Positions 20,825-29,750 of a DNA stretch of 62,059 bases are shown piece by piece (the first letter of the stretch is position 1; each line of letters begins with the position of its first letter). This DNA comes from Crocinitomicaceae bacterium (GTDB lineage Bacteria > Bacteroidota > Bacteroidia > Flavobacteriales_D > Parvicellaceae). The stretch is from NCBI GenBank assembly GCA_002716065.1, contig PAZE01000031.1:1-62059 (forward strand), in the 5' to 3' direction. The translations under genes and the position numbers were made by a program. Under the pieces are notes generated by a model. It was not told the DNA's origin, made no database searches, and saw only the letters and a program-made list of their open reading frames with translations.

Positions 20825-22248
20825 TAGTCAATAACTTTTCCAATTAACGTCCCCACGGTACAGCTTTCAATTAAAACATTCACATACTGACCAGGTTGTA
20901 AATCTTTTTTAGGAAAAACTACCATAGCGTTTTTAGTTGTTCTTCCACAGAGCATTTCCTTTGATTTTTTAGAGAAACCTTCAATTAAAACTTCGTAAGT
21001 TTTACCAATAGACTTCTGATTGCAAGAAAGAGAGTTTTTTTGCTGAATCTTGATTACATCTTGAAGCCTTTGCTTTTTAGTAATTAATGGCACATTGTCT
21101 TCATATTTTCGCTGTGCTAATGTTTTGGGTCTTTCTGAATAAAAGAACATATATGCATAGTCAAACTCTGCCCATTGCATTAGTGAAAGAGTTTCCTGAT
21201 GCTCAAAATCAGTTTCATCGCAAAAGCCAGTTATTATATCTGTAGAAATAGCACAATCGGGTATAATATTTCTTATGGATTTTATTCTATCCATATACCA
21301 TTCTCTAGTGTAACCTCTATTCATTCTTTTTAATACATCACTGTTTCCAGATTGAACAGGTAAATGAATATAATTACATATGTTTTTGTGTTTTGCCATA
21401 GAACGAATGACATCATCAGTCATATCTTTAGGATGAGAAGTAGAAAATCGTATTCTTAATTCAGGAGAAACTTCAGCTACTAGCTCAAGTAATTGTGCAA
21501 AATTTGTAGTGGGAATAGTAGCATCTTGAATATCTCCTTTTTTTGAAATATTCCATCTATAACTATCTACATTTTGTCCAAGAAGTGTTACTTCTTTATA
21601 GCCTTTATTTACCAAATCTTTTGCTTCAGCTACAATTGATAGTGGGTTTCTACTTCGTTCTCTTCCTCTAGTAAATGGAACTACACAAAAAGAACACATG
21701 TTGTCGCATCCCCTCATAATTGAAATAAATGCACTAACTCCGTTGTCTCCGAGTCGAACAGGACTTATATCTGCATAGGTTTCTTCTCTAGAAAGTAGAA
21801 CGTTTACACTTTTTTGTCCACCCTCTACTTTTTGAATTAAAGATGGAAGGTCTCTGTAGGCATCTGGACCCACAACAAGATCTACTAATTTCTCTTGTTC
21901 AAGTAGAGATTCTTTCATTCTTTCAGCCATGCATCCTAAGACTCCAATTAATAGGTTAGGATTTTTCTTTTTAAGCTCATTAAAAGATCTTAATCTGTTT
22001 CTTACAGTTAGTTCAGCTTTTTCTCTTATAGAACAAGTGTTCAATAAAATTAAATCTGAGCTAAAGTAATCTCTAGTAGATTCAAAACCTTCTTTAGCTA
22101 AAATAGAAGCAACAATTTCACTATCAGAAAAATTCATCTGACAACCGTAACTTTCTAAATATAGTTTTCTTTTAGCTGTAATAGGGGTGTTGACAATGAT
22201 AGCTTCACCCTGTCTTTTTTCGTCAATAATTTTTTCTCCAGTTAACAT
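20824..22248 (-). CDS. miaB: tRNA-2-methylthio-N6-dimethylallyladenosine synthase MiaB
   Basis: Radical-SAM methylthiotransferase that converts i6A37 to ms2i6A37 in tRNAs reading UNN codons. At 474 residues it has the three family domains: an N-terminal UPF0004 domain with cluster ligands C36, C72 and C106; the radical-SAM core with C181-x3-C185-x2-C188 ([10 protein letters not shown]); and a C-terminal TRAM RNA-binding domain (about 405-470). It heads the operon miaB, sigma-54 activator, lptE, TPR, secG. Its promoter (TTG-N20-TAAATTTG) lies 20-50 nt upstream and is overlapped by a perfect palindrome. Confidence 0.97.
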   Translation of the reverse strand: MLTGEKIIDEKRQGEAIIVNTPITAKRKLYLESYGCQMNFSDSEIVASILAKEGFESTRDYFSSDLILLNTCSIREKAELTVRNRLRSFNELKKKNPNLLIGVLGCMAERMKESLLEQEKLVDLVVGPDAYRDLPSLIQKVEGGQKSVNVLLSREETYADISPVRLGDNGVSAFISIMRGCDNMCSFCVVPFTRGRERSRNPLSIVAEAKDLVNKGYKEVTLLGQNVDSYRWNISKKGDIQDATIPTTNFAQLLELVAEVSPELRIRFSTSHPKDMTDDVIRSMAKHKNICNYIHLPVQSGNSDVLKRMNRGYTREWYMDRIKSIRNIIPDCAISTDIITGFCDETDFEHQETLSLMQWAEFDYAYMFFYSERPKTLAQRKYEDNVPLITKKQRLQDVIKIQQKNSLSCNQKSIGKTYEVLIEGFSKKSKEMLCGRTTKNAMVVFPKKDLQPGQYVNVLIESCTVGTLIGKVID

Positions 22249-22268
22249 AAAACTTCTATGATGAACTG

Positions 22269-22308
22269 CAAATTTATCACAATTATTGTTTTATGACAAA
22301 ATGTCATA
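22269..22308 (-). promoter_or_regulatory. miaB promoter with overlapping palindrome
   Basis: Reading the minus strand, TTG (22299-22297) is followed after 20 nt by TAAATTTG (22276-22269), a perfect match to the Bacteroidota -33/-7 consensus. The -33 TTG lies inside a perfect palindrome TATGACA-N3-TGTCATA (22292-22308), which a dimeric repressor could use to block the promoter. The -7 element ends 20 nt before the miaB ATG. Confidence 0.72.
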
Positions 22309-22451
22309 GTTAATATTCGTTAATAAAATCAAAAAAATTAATTTTCTTATATTATATATAATATAAACTCTAGAGTTGAAAAAGTCTTTGCCAATATGTA
22401 AAAGAAATTTTATTTATTTGCATCATTCATTAGTTTGAAAATTCTTTTTGT

Positions 22452-24923
22452 ATGAGTAGTAATCTTGTTATAGTAGAGTCGCCAGCCAAAGCGAAAACAA
22501 TAGAAAATTACTTGGGTAATGATTATATTGTAAAATCAAGCTTTGGTCAAATTAGAGATTTGCCTTCAAAAGGCATCAATATTGATTTAGAGAATAATTT
22601 TAAACCTCTTTACAAGGTCTCTAAGGATAAACAAAAAATTGTTACAGAGCTTAAAGGGTTAGCCAAAAAAGCAGATATTGTATGGTTAGCTACTGATGAG
22701 GATCGAGAGGGTGAAGCTATTTCATGGCATCTAAAGGAGGCACTTTCTTTAAAGGATGATAAAACAAAGAGGATTACTTTTAATGAGATTACTAAAAAAG
22801 CAATTTTATCTGCTGTTAATAATCCTAGAGAAATCAATAAGGATTTAGTTGACGCTCAACAAGCAAGGAGAATATTAGATCGAATTGTTGGGTTCGAGCT
22901 ATCCCCTGTACTATGGAGAAAGGTAAAACCTCAGCTTTCAGCTGGAAGAGTGCAGTCCGTTACTGTTCGACTAATTGTTGAAAAAGAGGTTGCTATTAAA
23001 GCATTTAGTTCTGTAACTACGTTTAAAGTTTCAGCAATTTTTGATTCTGAGGGAAATAAATTTAAAGCAGATGTTTCTAAATCATTTTCTTCAGAAAAAG
23101 AGGCCCATGATTTTTTACACAGCTGTTTAGATGCAGATTTCTTTGTTAAAGATGTTCAACAAAAACCAGCAGAAAAAAGTCCTTCTGCTCCTTTTACTAC
23201 ATCTACATTGCAACAGGAAGCAAGTAGAAAATTAGGATTTAATGTTTCTAAAACAATGTCTGTTGCTCAACGTTTGTATGAGTCGGGTAGAATTACTTAC
23301 ATGAGAACAGATTCAGTAAATTTTTCAGATTTTGCATTGAATGCTGCTGCTAGCGAGATATCATCTCAGTATGGTGAGCAGTTTTGCAATACCAGAAGGT
23401 ATGCCACTAAAAACAAATCAGCTCAGGAAGCTCATGAAGCGATTCGTCCAACCAATTTTTCTGTTCACTCTGTTGGAGATTCATCTCCTGAGGATAAATT
23501 GTATCAGCTAATATGGAAAAGAGCCATTTCATCACAAATGTCTAATGCTAAAATAGAACGCACTAGGGCGACTATTGGAGCAAGTAATTGTAGTGAAGAT
23601 TTTGTTGCTGTTGGTGAGGTTATAAAGTTTGAAGGGTTTTTAAAAGTTTATTTGGAAGGTAGTGATGACGATAATCAAAAAGAGGATATCGGTGTTTTGC
23701 CTCCTTTAAAAACAGGGGAGAATTTATCTACCCATAAGATCAAGGCTCATCAGCGATTTTCTAGACCTCCCGCTCGATACACTGAGGCTTCTTTGGTTAA
23801 AAAGTTAGAAGAATTAGGAATTGGTAGACCTTCAACCTATGCACCAACTATTAGAACCATACAGGATAGGGGATATGTTGAAAGAAAGTCTTTAGAAGGG
23901 GACTTTCGAGATGTAATTGTTTTAAACATAGAAAATGGTAGTATTGTCAAAAATGTTCTTCAGGAGAAGTATGCTGCAGATAAAGGGAAATTATTTCCTA
24001 CTACGATAGGAGAGGTGGTAAACGATTTTTTGGTTGAGCACTTTGAAAAAATAATGAATTACAATTTTACGGCAAACATTGAAAAAGAATTGGATATGAT
24101 TGCTCGTGGAGAGTTGGTATGGACCAATATGCTTGGTGAGTTTTACCAGCCTTTTCATACCAACATTGAGCATACTCTGGAAAACGCTCAAAGAGCAACT
24201 GGAGAGAGAGAACTAGGAACTGAACCTGAATCTGGAGAAAAAGTTATTGCCAGACTGGGAAGGTTTGGTCCAATGATTCAAATTGGTGAAGCATCAGAAG
24301 ACGAGGCTAAAAAACCAAGGTTTGCCAGTTTATCACCTGGACAAAATATTGGTGATATTTCTTTAGAAGAGGCTTTAGAATTATTTAAATATCCTAAAAA
24401 TCTTGGTCAGTATCTCTCAAAAGATGTTGTTTTGGCTCAAGGTAAATTTGGACCTTACCTTAAGTTTGATGGAATTAATGTTTCTATCCCCAAAGGGTTT
24501 TCTCTTGAAGCTGTTAATCTTGACAAGGCCATTGAGTTTATTGAAATCAAGAAAAAAGCGGATGCTCCATTCGATGAGTATGAAGGTTTTCCTGTCACTA
24601 AAGGAAAAGGACGTTTTGGTCCTTTTATTAAATGGAATGGTATTTTTATAAATGTTAATAAAAAATACGATTTTGATAATTTATCTCATAATGACGTTGT
24701 AGAATTAATTGAAGAAAAAAAACAAAAAGAGAGGGATAAGGTTATACACAATTGGGAACAAGAAGGTATTTCTGTTTTGAAAGCTAAGTGGGGGAGATTT
24801 AATATTATTAAAGGAAAACAAAAAATCGAATTACCTAAAACAACAGACGCTGCAGCGCTAACTCTTGATCAGGTCAAAGCGATGCTTTCAGAAAATTCAA
24901 AAAAGAAATCTAAGAAAAAATAA
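22452..24923 (+). CDS. topA: DNA topoisomerase I
   Basis: Type IA topoisomerase that relaxes negative supercoils, 823 residues. The TOPRIM domain opens the protein (LVIVESPAKAKTIENYLG) and has the acidic motif ATDEDREGEAISWHL (80-94). The nicking tyrosine is Y283 in RITYMRTDS. SAGRVQSVTVRL is also conserved. The C-terminal third carries topoisomerase repeats (RLGRFGPMIQ, QGKFGPYLKF, KGRFGPFIKW, KAKWGRFNII) in place of Cys4 zinc fingers, the usual state in Bacteroidota. The 203-nt upstream spacer shared with miaB is very AT-rich. The arginase-fold gene follows after 3 nt. Confidence 0.98.
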   Translation: MSSNLVIVESPAKAKTIENYLGNDYIVKSSFGQIRDLPSKGINIDLENNFKPLYKVSKDKQKIVTELKGLAKKADIVWLATDEDREGEAISWHLKEALSLKDDKTKRITFNEITKKAILSAVNNPREINKDLVDAQQARRILDRIVGFELSPVLWRKVKPQLSAGRVQSVTVRLIVEKEVAIKAFSSVTTFKVSAIFDSEGNKFKADVSKSFSSEKEAHDFLHSCLDADFFVKDVQQKPAEKSPSAPFTTSTLQQEASRKLGFNVSKTMSVAQRLYESGRITYMRTDSVNFSDFALNAAASEISSQYGEQFCNTRRYATKNKSAQEAHEAIRPTNFSVHSVGDSSPEDKLYQLIWKRAISSQMSNAKIERTRATIGASNCSEDFVAVGEVIKFEGFLKVYLEGSDDDNQKEDIGVLPPLKTGENLSTHKIKAHQRFSRPPARYTEASLVKKLEELGIGRPSTYAPTIRTIQDRGYVERKSLEGDFRDVIVLNIENGSIVKNVLQEKYAADKGKLFPTTIGEVVNDFLVEHFEKIMNYNFTANIEKELDMIARGELVWTNMLGEFYQPFHTNIEHTLENAQRATGERELGTEPESGEKVIARLGRFGPMIQIGEASEDEAKKPRFASLSPGQNIGDISLEEALELFKYPKNLGQYLSKDVVLAQGKFGPYLKFDGINVSIPKGFSLEAVNLDKAIEFIEIKKKADAPFDEYEGFPVTKGKGRFGPFIKWNGIFINVNKKYDFDNLSHNDVVELIEEKKQKERDKVIHNWEQEGISVLKAKWGRFNIIKGKQKIELPKTTDAAALTLDQVKAMLSENSKKKSKKK

Positions 24924-24926
24924 ATC

Positions 24927-26084
24927 ATGGAATTAGATATTTTTTTTAGTCCTATAGATGATATAAATATAGAAAAAGAGTCTATTTCAGAACATTTTAC
25001 TTCCTATTTTAAAGATTCTTCTTTTCCTGATTGGGAAAGTGTTGATGTTGTTCTTTTTGGTGTTCGTGAATCCAGAAATTCTTCATTTAATAAAGGTTGT
25101 GATAATGGTCAAGGCCGTATTCGAAAAGCCCTATATCAGCTTAATTCAACAACACATTGCAAGGTTGCCGATTTGGGAGATATTATTCAGGGGAATTCCG
25201 TTGAGGATACTTACACTGCGGTCTCTGAAGTTGTTAAAGATTTGGTTTCTAAGGGTAAGTTTGTAATAATTTTAGGAGGTAGTCAGGATCTTACCTATGC
25301 CAATTATTTAGGTTACGAAAAGTTAGAGCAAACCGTTAATTTGGTTTCAATCGATAATAAAATTGATATTTCAGCAGATGAAAAAACGCACTTTAGTTGC
25401 GAAAGTTTTTTGAATAAAATTGTTCTTCATCAGCCCAATTATCTTTTCAATTTTAGTCAGCTTGGTTATCAGGGATATTATGCTAAAAAAAGCCAGCTTA
25501 AACTTTTAGAAGATTTGTATTTTGAATACCTGAGATTAGGAGAATTACAAGGGAATATAAGTCTTAGTGAGCCCTATCTTAGGAATGCAGATATATTATC
25601 TGTCGATTTAAAAGCTATTCGAAAATCTGAATTTGCATCAGCTAATAACTTAGGTCCAAATGGTTTTTTTGCAAATGAAATTTGTCAGCTAATGAATTAT
25701 GCTGGAATGAGTGATAAACTCTCTAGTGTAGGTATTTACGAATACAATTCTGAGCTAGATAGTGATGGTTTAGGGGCTGAACTGGTAGCTCAAATGGTAT
25801 TCTTTTTAATCAAAGGTTATTATCTAAGAAAGGGAGATTATCCATCAGCATTAAAATCTGATAATATTAAATATGTTGTTCATCATGATGAAATTGACCA
25901 TAATCTAATTTTTTACAAAAGTCCAAAGAGCGACAGGTGGTGGTTAGAGGTACCTTATCCTCCAAGAAATGATTTTAAATTTGAGCGTCACCATTTGGTC
26001 CCTTGTAGTTATGAAGATTACCAAAATGCAATGAATGAAAACATTCCAGATATTTGGTGGAAGACCTATAGAAAATTAAATTAG
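24927..26084 (+). CDS. Arginase/formimidoylglutamase-fold protein with altered metal site
   Basis: A 385-residue member of the ureohydrolase superfamily, often annotated formimidoylglutamase. The fold landmarks are present but the manganese ligands are not: GGDHS is replaced by GGSQD (about 117-121), the DAHxD motif by DNKID (about 143-147), and SxDxDxxDP by SVDLKAI (225-231). Only scattered Asp residues remain, so hydrolysis by the standard two-metal mechanism is unlikely. A C-terminal extension (about 300-385, with DEIDHNLIFYKSP) is not part of classic arginases. It lies 3 nt after topA and before the T9SS operon, an arrangement found in other Bacteroidota. A binding or scaffold role is possible but not shown. 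Confidence 0.8.
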   Translation: MELDIFFSPIDDINIEKESISEHFTSYFKDSSFPDWESVDVVLFGVRESRNSSFNKGCDNGQGRIRKALYQLNSTTHCKVADLGDIIQGNSVEDTYTAVSEVVKDLVSKGKFVIILGGSQDLTYANYLGYEKLEQTVNLVSIDNKIDISADEKTHFSCESFLNKIVLHQPNYLFNFSQLGYQGYYAKKSQLKLLEDLYFEYLRLGELQGNISLSEPYLRNADILSVDLKAIRKSEFASANNLGPNGFFANEICQLMNYAGMSDKLSSVGIYEYNSELDSDGLGAELVAQMVFFLIKGYYLRKGDYPSALKSDNIKYVVHHDEIDHNLIFYKSPKSDRWWLEVPYPPRNDFKFERHHLVPCSYEDYQNAMNENIPDIWWKTYRKLN

Positions 26085-26218
26085 ATTTTTTATCTTATAT
26101 TTACACTTGGAAAAATACATGTAATTTGTATTGTAAATTTAATTAAATTAGCACCTTTCAATACAAATTGGCTTTTCAGGCAATGTGTATTTTGAAAAAT
26201 TAGATAAATGATTACCTT

Positions 26219-27157
26219 ATGAAGAAAATATTAATAGCCTTAATTCTATTATTTGGAGCTCATAATATAAACGCTCAGCAAGATTATCAATTTACACATT
26301 ACATGTTTGATAATCTTTCTTTTAATCCAGGATATGCTGGAATTACTCAAAGTATTTGTGGTACGGTCTTATTTAGGCAGCAGTGGGCTGGTTTTGATGG
26401 AAGTCCAACGACTGCACTCATTAACGTTCACGCTCCTGTTCAAGCACTAAGAGGAGGTATAGGTTTGTCTTATTTGAACGATCAGCTTGGTTTTGAAAAA
26501 AATAACATTGCTTGTTTAAGCTACTCTTATCACATGAGTGTTGGTGTTGGAGAATTGGGTATAGGACTAAGTGCTGGTATTATTCAGAAAAGCTTTGATG
26601 CTACTTGGATTACTCCAGATCAAGGAACTGCTTTTGTTCCTGCAGATGATAATTCTATTCCTATAAATAATGCTAGCGGTGTTGTTCCAGATTTTAATTT
26701 AGGCCTTTTCTATAAAACCAATCAATTGTTTTTAGGAGTTTCTACTACACATTTAGGTGGTTTTGAGATGGATGATTTAAATGTTAAAAACGTTCATCAT
26801 TACTGGATTACTGGTGGTTATAATTACGATATTAATCCTGATTGGAGATTAAGACCAAGTTTATTAATTAAGTCTGATGCTGCTTCAACTATTATGGATT
26901 TAAATGTTAATGTTTTGTATAAAAGTATGATTTGGGCAGGAGCTACCTACAGATTAGGTGATGCTATTGCGCCAATGATGGGTTACCAACATTCTTTTGA
27001 TGATGGTGCAACCTTAAGGATTGGTTATTCGTATGGAATTACTACATCTGATTTAGGAAACTACAATAATGGTACACACGATATTATGTTGAATTATTGT
27101 TTCAATCTTGACAAGCCCCCCGTTTTACAGAAATCAAAAAATCCGAGGTTTTTATAA
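26219..27157 (+). CDS. PorP/SprF family type IX secretion outer-membrane protein
   Basis: A 312-residue outer-membrane protein. The signal peptide is MKKILIALILLFGAHNINA (cut after residue 19), followed by QQDYQFTHYMFDNLSFNPGY, the family hallmark, with about a dozen predicted beta-strands. PorP/SprF proteins work with the T9SS, in some cases tethering gliding adhesins or linking PorE to the machine. It leads the cluster that continues with gldK, gldL, gldM and gldN. Since the family has many paralogues, I give no specific symbol. Confidence 0.93.
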   Translation: MKKILIALILLFGAHNINAQQDYQFTHYMFDNLSFNPGYAGITQSICGTVLFRQQWAGFDGSPTTALINVHAPVQALRGGIGLSYLNDQLGFEKNNIACLSYSYHMSVGVGELGIGLSAGIIQKSFDATWITPDQGTAFVPADDNSIPINNASGVVPDFNLGLFYKTNQLFLGVSTTHLGGFEMDDLNVKNVHHYWITGGYNYDINPDWRLRPSLLIKSDAASTIMDLNVNVLYKSMIWAGATYRLGDAIAPMMGYQHSFDDGATLRIGYSYGITTSDLGNYNNGTHDIMLNYCFNLDKPPVLQKSKNPRFL

Positions 27158-27267
27158 AAATAAATGAAACTTTAAAAAATTAGCTTCGTTATAGCAATCG
27201 CCATGAGTCAAATACAGTTGTTACAATTAAATTGAATTGGCGCATAAAACTTTTAAAAAAAGGGAGC

Positions 27268-28758
27268 ATGAAAAAGATATTATATTTAATAGCAATAGTT
27301 ACTCTTTTCACCAGTTGTTCTGAAGGTAGCAGAGGTGAGTTAACAGGTGTTTATGGAAGACAGGTCTGGTATCACCCAGATCCATATGGAATGTTGTACA
27401 TTCCAGCAGGTAGCTTTAATATGGGACAAAGTGATCAAGATGTTCCTATGGCTCACTATTCTAGAACTAAAACGGTTTCTCAGTCTGCTTTTTACATGGA
27501 TCAGACCGAAATTTCCAATAACGAGTACAGACAGTTTGTTTTTTGGGTTAGAGATTCCATCGCAAGAAGAATTTTGGGAGCTGAATTCCCTGAAGACTTT
27601 ATGGTTCCCACTTTTGATGATGAGCTAGAACAACAAGATGAGGATAAGTGGACTTTAAATTGGAACAAACGTTTTAGGTATTTATCTATGAATCCTGATA
27701 GGGGTGACAATGAAGAGTATGCTCCACTTCTTGCTAGTATGTATCTTAACCCTAGTGAGCGTTTCTATCAAAGAAAAGAAATAGACACAAGAAAATTAAT
27801 GTTTGAATATTATTGGGTAGATCTTCAGGAAGCAGCTCGAAAAGGTAGGCCATTAATTAAAAGATTATCTAATGATGAGGCTGAATCAGATGAAGAGCAT
27901 AGAGCAACACTTAAGAATCCTAATATGCCTTTCCCTGCGGAGCCAGGTCAAAATCAAGGTAGAGATTACGATTTAGGTTACAGGAACTCCAAAGGTCAAA
28001 ACAATGCCATTAGAGGTCATGAAGATAGATCAAGGTTTATAATCAAGGAAGTTATTAATGTATACCCTGATACTTTATGTTGGATTCATGATTTTACATA
28101 CAGTAATAATGTTGCTCACACCAATATGTATTTCTGGCATCCTGCATATGATGAGTATCCAGTTGTTGGTGTTACTTGGCAACAAGCCAATGCTTTTAAT
28201 GTTTGGAGAACTCAATTGTTAAATAGTTATAGAGGTAGAAACTGGCAATCTTATGTTCAAGACTTTAGATTACCAACTGAAACAGAATGGGAATATGCTT
28301 CTAGAGGAGGGTTGGATTTAAATCCATATCCATGGGGAGGTCCTTATATAAGAAACTCGAGAGGTTGTTTCTTAGGTAACTTTAAGCCAATGCGTGGAAG
28401 ATACATGGAAGATGGTGGTTTCCATACTGTGAAAGTAAATTCGTACCATCCTAACGATTATGGATTATACTGTATGTCGGGTAATGTTTCTGAGTGGTGT
28501 AGTACTGCTTATGATGAGTCGATTTACGAATACGGACACGATTTGAATACTGAATATACATACAACGCATTGGATCACGATCCTCCATCTATGAAACGAA
28601 AAGTTATTCGTGGAGGTTCTTGGAAAGATATTGGCTATTACCTGCAAACTGGAACTCGTTCCTATGAGTATCAAGATACTGCTAAATCATACATTGGATT
28701 TAGATGTGTGATGTCATATTTAGGTCGAGGTGGACCAAACAAAGAAGGTGATATATAA
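27268..28758 (+). CDS. gldK: Gliding motility / T9SS lipoprotein GldK
   Basis: Outer-membrane lipoprotein that forms the periplasmic ring of the type IX secretion system with GldN. I start at ATG 27268 (496 residues) rather than the in-frame TTG at 27232: it follows AAAGGGAGC and gives an ideal lipoprotein signal, MKKILYLIAIVTLFTSC with Cys17. The body is an FGE-sulfatase (SUMF1-like) domain: YIPAGSFNMGQ at the start and RLPTETEWEYASRGGL, GNVSEW and VIRGGSW near the end, with a T9SS-specific insert (about 100-260). It lies 110 nt after the PorP/SprF-like gene. Confidence 0.96.
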   Translation: MKKILYLIAIVTLFTSCSEGSRGELTGVYGRQVWYHPDPYGMLYIPAGSFNMGQSDQDVPMAHYSRTKTVSQSAFYMDQTEISNNEYRQFVFWVRDSIARRILGAEFPEDFMVPTFDDELEQQDEDKWTLNWNKRFRYLSMNPDRGDNEEYAPLLASMYLNPSERFYQRKEIDTRKLMFEYYWVDLQEAARKGRPLIKRLSNDEAESDEEHRATLKNPNMPFPAEPGQNQGRDYDLGYRNSKGQNNAIRGHEDRSRFIIKEVINVYPDTLCWIHDFTYSNNVAHTNMYFWHPAYDEYPVVGVTWQQANAFNVWRTQLLNSYRGRNWQSYVQDFRLPTETEWEYASRGGLDLNPYPWGGPYIRNSRGCFLGNFKPMRGRYMEDGGFHTVKVNSYHPNDYGLYCMSGNVSEWCSTAYDESIYEYGHDLNTEYTYNALDHDPPSMKRKVIRGGSWKDIGYYLQTGTRSYEYQDTAKSYIGFRCVMSYLGRGGPNKEGDI

Positions 28759-28765
28759 TATTTCG

Positions 28766-28781
28766 TATAGCTTTAGCTATA
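28766..28781 (+). repeat. Small hairpin between gldK and gldL
   Basis: TATAGC-TTTA-GCTATA forms a 6-bp stem with a 4-nt loop in the 61-nt spacer. There is no T run, so it is not a terminator. It could affect mRNA processing within the operon. Weak evidence. Confidence 0.35.
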
Positions 28782-28819
28782 TATGTTTAACTTAAATAAT
28801 AATTTAAAAATTTATAAAA

Positions 28820-29695
28820 ATGAGTGGAGGTAACAGTTTTTTTGAGAGTAAGAAGTTTAAAAATGTAATGAAATACATCTATGGATGGGGAGCATCTATT
28901 GTTATTGTTGGTGCATTGTTTAAAATTTTGCACTGGCCTGGTGCTAATATCATGCTTATTGTTGGTTTGTTAACTGAAGCTGCTATATTCTTTGTTTCTG
29001 CTTTTGAACCTGTTCATGAAGATTTAGATTGGACCTTAGTTTACCCAGAATTAGCTCTTGGTCATGCCGATGATGATATCCACTCGTTGCCTGAATCAGG
29101 CTCGTCTGATGAAACTATTGTAGAACAATTAGACAACATGCTTGCTGAATCTAAAATTGAACCTGAATTAATTGAAAGCTTAGGTGCTGGAATGAGAAAC
29201 TTAAGTGATTCTGCCAATAAGTTAAACGATATAAGCTCTGCTTCTGAAGCTACTGAAGAATACGTTTCTAACTTAAAAGGTGCGTCTAGCAAGGTTGGAG
29301 AATTGAGCAGTGCATATGATGATGCTACTAACTCAATTGCAAGTAAAGCAGGTGAGTTAAGCAATGCTTATGAAACAGCTGCTAATTCAATTGCTGAAAT
29401 AACCGCGGCAACATCCGGAGCTGATGGTGGATTTGGAGAGCAGTTGAACAAGGTCTCAGGCAATTTATCTGCTTTAAATAATGTATATGAAATGCAGCTT
29501 AAAGGTGCTACTGATCACCTTCAAGTTACCGAACAAATGTATTCTGGAATTAACGAATTAATGACTAACCTACATTCATCTTTAGATGATACTAAGAAGT
29601 ACAAAGACACCATGAGTGAGCTTAGTGCTAACTTATCATCATTAAACACGGTATATGGAAATATGCTTTCTGCAATGAATGTTAACAGATCATAA
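28820..29695 (+). CDS. gldL: Gliding motility / T9SS motor protein GldL
   Basis: Inner-membrane protein of the proton-driven GldLM motor that powers secretion and gliding. At 291 residues it has two close membrane helices (about 19-36 and 42-61; GWGASIVIVGALFKILHWPG, then MLIVGLLTEAAIFFVSAFEP). E53 in the second helix is the likely counterpart of the conserved proton-path glutamate. The remaining 220 residues form a cytoplasmic helical domain with near-repeats (GELSSAYDDATNSIASKAGE, then GELSNAYETAANSIAEITAA). It sits between gldK and gldM. Confidence 0.96.
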   Translation: MSGGNSFFESKKFKNVMKYIYGWGASIVIVGALFKILHWPGANIMLIVGLLTEAAIFFVSAFEPVHEDLDWTLVYPELALGHADDDIHSLPESGSSDETIVEQLDNMLAESKIEPELIESLGAGMRNLSDSANKLNDISSASEATEEYVSNLKGASSKVGELSSAYDDATNSIASKAGELSNAYETAANSIAEITAATSGADGGFGEQLNKVSGNLSALNNVYEMQLKGATDHLQVTEQMYSGINELMTNLHSSLDDTKKYKDTMSELSANLSSLNTVYGNMLSAMNVNRS

Positions 29696-29750
29696 ACTGC
29701 CAAGTTGTATTAATTACTCGTTAAATTATTAATCTATAAAAAATTAAACT

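Noticed and set aside
22321-22451. Origin, repeat array or small gene in the AT-rich topA upstream region
   Set aside because: Only low-complexity AT sequence with short palindromes; no direct repeats, DnaA boxes or coding frame.
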